From positions 1 through 7,511 of the forward strand of contig CAMBOY010000157.1 in NCBI GenBank assembly GCA_945869245.1: a stretch of DNA of 7,511 bases. Direction: 5' to 3'. Below the pieces are notes generated by a model. It did no database searches. It saw only the letters and a program-made list of their open reading frames with translations, and had not been told where the DNA came from. This DNA comes from Hydrogenophaga intermedia. GTDB lineage: Bacteria; Pseudomonadota; Gammaproteobacteria; Burkholderiales; Burkholderiaceae_C. Below, piece by piece: positions 4,495-7,511 of the stretch (positions are counted from its first letter, which is position 1; every line of letters begins with the position of its first letter). The position numbers were made by a program, and so were the translations under genes.

Positions 4495-5786
4495 GCCAGC
4501 GCGGCTGACAGCGACTGGGCCATGATGTCCAGTCCCTCGTCCAGCAACGCATCGCTGGCCACCAGCGGCACCAGCACCCTAATCACGTTGGCGTACACGC
4601 CGCAGCTCAGCAAAATCAGGCCACGCTGTTGTGCCTCAGCCACCATGCGTTTGGTCAGGTCGGCATCGGGCTGGTGCGGGTCGCCGTTTTTGCACAGCTC
4701 AATCGCCACCATGGCGCCCACGCCACGCACTTCGGCAATGCAGTGGTGCTGCGCCTGCAGGGCTTTGAGTCGGCTGGTCAGGCGTTCGCCCACGGCTCGG
4801 CTGCGTTCCAGCAAGTTTTCCTTGTCAAAGGTGTCGATCACCGCCAGCGCGGCGGCACAGGCCAGCGGGTTGCCGGCGTAGGTGCCGCCCAAACCGCCCA
4901 CCGGGGCGGCGTCCATGATCTCGGCCTTGCCTGTCACCGACGACAGCGGCATGCCACCGGCCAAGGACTTGGCCATGGTGATCACATCGGGCGCCACACC
5001 CCATTGCTCGCAAGCCAGCCAGGTGCCGGTGCGGCCAGCCCCGGTTTGCACCTCGTCGGCAATCAGCACCATGCCGTGCTGGTCGCACAGCGCGCGCAAG
5101 CGCTGGGCAAATTCGGGCGGGGCCACATAAAAGCCGCCTTCGCCTTGCACCGGCTCCAGGATGATGGCGGCTACGCGGGCGGGCTCAATGTCGTACTTGA
5201 ACAGCGCGTCCAGAGAGGCCATGGCGTCGTCCACGCTCACGCCGTGCAGCGGGTTGGGGAACTTGGCGTGAAACACCTCGGCCGGGAAAGGGCCAAACCC
5301 CGCCTTGTAGGGCGCCACTTTGCCGGTAAGCGCCATGCCCATCATGGTGCGGCCGTGAAAGCCACCACCAAAAGCAATCACGCCCGAACGCTTGGTGTAG
5401 GCGCGCGCCACCTTGACCGCGTTTTCTACGGCTTCGGCGCCGGTGGTCAGGAAAAAGCTTTTCTTGGCAAAGTCGCCGGGCGCCATGGCGTTGAGCTTTT
5501 CGGCCAGTTCCACGTAGGGTTCGTAGGCCAGCACTTGAAAGCAGGTGTGGGTGAACCGCGCCAGCTGGGCCTCAATGGCCTGCACCAACGCCGGGTGGCG
5601 GTGGCCGGTGTTGAGTACCGCAATGCCGCCGGCAAAGTCGATGTAGCGTCGGCCTTCCACGTCCCACACCTCGGCGCCTTGGGCGCGGTCGGCAAAAATC
5701 TCAAAACCCTGGCCCAGCCCGTTGGGCAAGGCGGCGCGGCGGCGGGCCATCAGGGCGGCGTTGGTGAAGTGGGGTTCGCGTTGCAT
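4491..5786 (-). CDS. gabT: 4-aminobutyrate (or 5-aminovalerate) aminotransferase
   Basis: Encodes 431 residues (E. coli GabT 426), a class III PLP-dependent aminotransferase. It transfers the amino group of GABA, or of 5-aminovalerate in DavT-type enzymes, to 2-oxoglutarate, giving succinate (or glutarate) semialdehyde and glutamate. Residues match E. coli GabT with a constant offset of five: Ile55, Arg146 in FHGRT, Glu216 in VQGEGGF, Asp244 in LIADEV contacting the pyridine nitrogen, and Schiff-base Lys273 in TMAKSLAGG. The phosphate-binding TTGAEAVENA is at 114-123 and GGTYAGNPLAC at 300-310. Similarity runs the full length with no gap or frameshift. GGAG (5796-5793) lies 6 bases before the ATG and supports this start. 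It is the first gene of the five-gene operon and is divergent from alaS. Sequence alone does not separate GabT from DavT. No dedicated regulator is in the window. Confidence 0.93.
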   Translation of the reverse strand: MQREPHFTNAALMARRRAALPNGLGQGFEIFADRAQGAEVWDVEGRRYIDFAGGIAVLNTGHRHPALVQAIEAQLARFTHTCFQVLAYEPYVELAEKLNAMAPGDFAKKSFFLTTGAEAVENAVKVARAYTKRSGVIAFGGGFHGRTMMGMALTGKVAPYKAGFGPFPAEVFHAKFPNPLHGVSVDDAMASLDALFKYDIEPARVAAIILEPVQGEGGFYVAPPEFAQRLRALCDQHGMVLIADEVQTGAGRTGTWLACEQWGVAPDVITMAKSLAGGMPLSSVTGKAEIMDAAPVGGLGGTYAGNPLACAAALAVIDTFDKENLLERSRAVGERLTSRLKALQAQHHCIAEVRGVGAMVAIELCKNGDPHQPDADLTKRMVAEAQQRGLILLSCGVYANVIRVLVPLVASDALLDEGLDIMAQSLSAALA

Positions 5787-5880
5787 GGCAGTCTCCAGGA
5801 AAATTGGCTTCAGCTTAGCGCGATTTTCCGCCGCTTTGTAGAGCCACCTGTCCCGTCTTTACCGGGGCCGCTTGCAAGTT

Positions 5881-5889
5881 TGCGAAAAT
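5881..5889 (+). promoter_or_regulatory. Candidate extended -10 of the alaS promoter
   Basis: TGC followed by GAAAAT (4 of 6 matches to TATAAT) is the best -10-like element upstream of alaS. A TTTACC at 5858-5863 resembles a -35 but at a 20-base spacing, which is too long to be convincing. If correct, transcription starts near 5896 and gives a leader of roughly 47 bases whose first part is the palindrome at 5901-5917. Confidence 0.35.
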
Positions 5890-5900
5890 AGCGCGTTTGC

Positions 5901-5917
5901 CCGAGCACAGTGCTCGG
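5901..5917 (+). repeat. Perfect palindrome in the alaS leader
   Basis: CCGAGCAC (5901-5908) and GTGCTCGG (5910-5917) are exact inverted repeats around a single A, centred 34 bases before the alaS start codon. In RNA it would form a 6-bp stem with a 5-base loop. In DNA it is a good operator for a dimeric protein. It lies just beyond the inferred alaS start point. E. coli AlaRS is known to repress its own gene through a palindrome flanking the start site, so autoregulation is one possible use. No T tract follows, so it is not a simple terminator. Confidence 0.6.
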
Positions 5918-5942
5918 CTCGCCCCTCTAACCCACACACACC

Positions 5943-7511
5943 ATGACCCGCCCTGTCACCGTTGCCGACATTCGCCAGTCTTTCCTCGACTTCTTCGCCC
6001 AGCGCGGTCACACCGTGGTGGCGTCTAGCCCGCTGGTGCCGGGCAATGACCCCACGCTCATGTTCACCAACTCGGGCATGGTGCAGTTCAAAGACGTGTT
6101 TTTGGGCGCCGACAAGCGCTCGTATGTGCGCGCCGCCTCGGTGCAGGCCTGCCTGCGCGCCGGTGGCAAACACAACGACCTGGAAAACGTGGGCTACACC
6201 GCGCGCCACCACACCTTCTTTGAAATGCTGGGCAATTGGAGTTTTGGCGACTACTTCAAGCGCGAGTCGCTCAAGTGGGCTTGGGAGCTGCTGACCGAGG
6301 TCTATGGCCTGCCCAAGGAAAAGCTGTTGGCCACCGTGTACATGGAAGACGACGAGGCCTATGACATTTGGACCAAAGAAATCGGCCTGCCGCCCGAGCG
6401 CGTCATCCGCATTGGCGACAACAAAGGTGGGCGTTACAAGTCTGACAACTTCTGGATGATGGCCGACACCGGCCCGTGCGGCCCTTGCTCGGAAATCTTT
6501 TATGACCACGGCGCACACATTCCCGGCGGCCCTCCAGGCAGCCCCGAAGAAGACGGCGACCGTTTCATCGAGATCTGGAACAACGTGTTCATGCAGTTTG
6601 AAATGCACGAAGACGGTTCGGTCACGCCACTGCCCGCGCCCTGCGTGGACACCGGCATGGGCCTGGAGCGCCTGGCCGCCATTTTGCAAGGCGTGCACAG
6701 CAACTACGAAATCGACATTTTTGACACGCTGATCAAAGCCGCCGCCCGCGAAACCGGCTGCACCGATCTGCACAGCCCCAGCTTGCGCGTGATCGCCGAC
6801 CACCTGCGCGCCACCGCCTTCTTGGTGGCCGACGGCGTGATCCCCAGCAACGAAGGCCGCGGTTATGTGCAGCGCCGCATCGTGCGCCGCGCCATTCGCC
6901 ATGGCTACAAGCTGGGCCGCAAGTCCCCGTTTTTCTACAAAATGGTGCCCGACTTGGTGGCACTGATGGGCGACGCCTACCCCAATTTGGCCAACAACGC
7001 GCAGCGCATTGCCGAGGTGCTGAAGGCCGAAGAAGAGCGTTTTTACGAGACGCTGGAAAACGGCATGGAGATTCTGGAGGCCGCTTTGGGCGGTGGTGCC
7101 CAGCAACTGCCCGGCGAAGTGGCGTTCAAGCTGCACGACACCTATGGCTTTCCGCTGGATTTGTCGGCCGACGTGTGCCGCGAGCGTGGCCTCACGGTGG
7201 ACGATGCCGGGTTCCATGCCGCCATGGATGCGCAAAAAGCCAAAGGCCGCGCAGCCGGCAAGTTCAAGATGGACAAAGCGCTGGACTACACCGGCGCGGG
7301 CAACACCTTTGTGGGCTACGACCAGTTGGCCAGCGACGCTACCGTGGCAGCGCTGTACCGCGACGGCACACCAGTGCAGCAGCTGCAGGCGGGCGAAGCC
7401 GGTGTGGTTGTGCTGAACACCACGCCTTTTTATGCCGAGAGCGGCGGCCAAGTGGGCGACGAGGGCGTCATCAGCGCCGCGTCTGCGCAGTTTGATGTGG
7501 TGGACACCCAG
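5943..7511 (+). CDS. alaS: Alanine-tRNA ligase, N-terminal 523 residues (cut by window end)
   Basis: AlaRS charges tRNA-Ala in the cytoplasm and hydrolyses mischarged Ser- and Gly-tRNA-Ala. The frame is open without a break to the last base; full-length enzymes are about 870-880 residues, so roughly 60% is present. The class II core is intact: SSPLVPGNDPTLMFTNSGM (28-46), motif 2 RAGGKHNDLENVGYTARHHT (72-91), TGPCGPCSEIFYDHG (176-190) and motif 3 DTGMGLERLAAI (236-247). The tRNA-recognition domain carries Asn303 in PSNEGRGYV and Asp399 in HDTYGFP, equivalent to the E. coli residues that read the G3-U70 pair. The start of the editing domain, TPFYAESGGQVGD (494-506), is visible; its zinc/His motif and the C-terminal domain lie outside. 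The ATG at 5943 is the only start available, since TAA precedes it in frame at 5928-5930, yet no Shine-Dalgarno is present (CTAACCCACACACACC). Confidence 0.97.
   Translation, partial: MTRPVTVADIRQSFLDFFAQRGHTVVASSPLVPGNDPTLMFTNSGMVQFKDVFLGADKRSYVRAASVQACLRAGGKHNDLENVGYTARHHTFFEMLGNWSFGDYFKRESLKWAWELLTEVYGLPKEKLLATVYMEDDEAYDIWTKEIGLPPERVIRIGDNKGGRYKSDNFWMMADTGPCGPCSEIFYDHGAHIPGGPPGSPEEDGDRFIEIWNNVFMQFEMHEDGSVTPLPAPCVDTGMGLERLAAILQGVHSNYEIDIFDTLIKAAARETGCTDLHSPSLRVIADHLRATAFLVADGVIPSNEGRGYVQRRIVRRAIRHGYKLGRKSPFFYKMVPDLVALMGDAYPNLANNAQRIAEVLKAEEERFYETLENGMEILEAALGGGAQQLPGEVAFKLHDTYGFPLDLSADVCRERGLTVDDAGFHAAMDAQKAKGRAAGKFKMDKALDYTGAGNTFVGYDQLASDATVAALYRDGTPVQQLQAGEAGVVVLNTTPFYAESGGQVGDEGVISAASAQFDVVDTQ

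Larger units (their letters stand above)
5787..5942. promoter_or_regulatory. Divergent promoter region between the gabT operon and alaS
   Basis: These 156 bases lie between two start codons pointing apart, so they should hold both promoters. On the minus strand I see only the gabT Shine-Dalgarno (5793-5796) and weak hexamers such as TACAAA (minus strand, near 5836-5841), with no convincing -35. An 8-base palindrome CTTGCAAG sits at 5871-5878. On the plus strand there is a candidate extended -10 and a palindrome, listed separately. No regulator gene is adjacent and no known operator was recognised. Confidence 0.5.

Noticed and set aside
5871..5878. CTTGCAAG palindrome as an operator of the gabT operon
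   Set aside because: Eight-base palindromes are common by chance, and no regulator or second half-site was found to support it.
4629..5891. 420-codon open frame on the plus strand opposite gabT
   Set aside because: Shadow of gabT with no Shine-Dalgarno and low-complexity composition; it also runs across the divergent promoter region.
5859..7451. 530-codon open frame on the minus strand opposite alaS
   Set aside because: It is the antisense shadow of alaS; the sense frame shows every AlaRS motif, while the antisense protein is His/Val/Gly-rich without a recognisable domain.
1..7511. Mobile elements, CRISPR arrays, toxin-antitoxin or phage genes
   Set aside because: Looked for transposase-like frames, terminal repeats, tandem spaced repeats and tRNA-associated attachment duplications; none was seen. 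The tRNA-Gly 3' end is not duplicated elsewhere in the window.

Overview
The window is GC-rich chromosomal DNA from a betaproteobacterium, most probably Burkholderiales and perhaps Comamonadaceae. This placement rests on protein style: an AlaRS of betaproteobacterial type, a tRNA-Gly(CCC), and a small coiled-coil/membrane protein of a kind I associate with that group. It is inference from memory, not a database match.

Layout. Positions 1-31 may hold the last codons of a plus-strand gene. A perfect hairpin at 37-54, flanked by A and T tracts, follows and can terminate transcription in either direction. Next is tRNA-Gly(CCC) on the minus strand (71-144) with a consensus TATAAT box upstream. A plus-strand gene for a small C-terminally anchored coiled-coil protein (267-653) meets a minus-strand operon tail to tail, and the two stop codons share one CTAG.

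The minus-strand operon runs from 5786 down to 650 in five tightly packed genes: gabT-like aminotransferase, CaiB/BaiF (class III) CoA-transferase, GNAT acyltransferase, gabD-like semialdehyde dehydrogenase, and Blc-type lipocalin lipoprotein. Junctions are a 4-base ATGA overlap, a 4-base gap, a 23-base gap and another ATGA overlap. The aminotransferase and dehydrogenase would convert GABA to succinate. They would equally convert 5-aminovalerate to glutarate. The CoA-transferase between them resembles the succinyl-CoA:dicarboxylate (SUGCT/GcdG) type, which makes a route from 5-aminovalerate through glutarate to glutaryl-CoA a reasonable alternative. The GNAT and lipocalin roles in the unit are unknown.

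A 156-base divergent intergenic region (5787-5942) separates the operon from alaS, which reads rightwards and leaves the window after 523 codons. This region has a candidate extended -10 for alaS and a 17-base palindrome in the alaS leader. There is no Shine-Dalgarno sequence before the alaS ATG.

Overall these are housekeeping and catabolic genes. I found no mobile element, CRISPR array, phage gene or defence system. The most interesting parts are the composition of the operon and the alaS leader.
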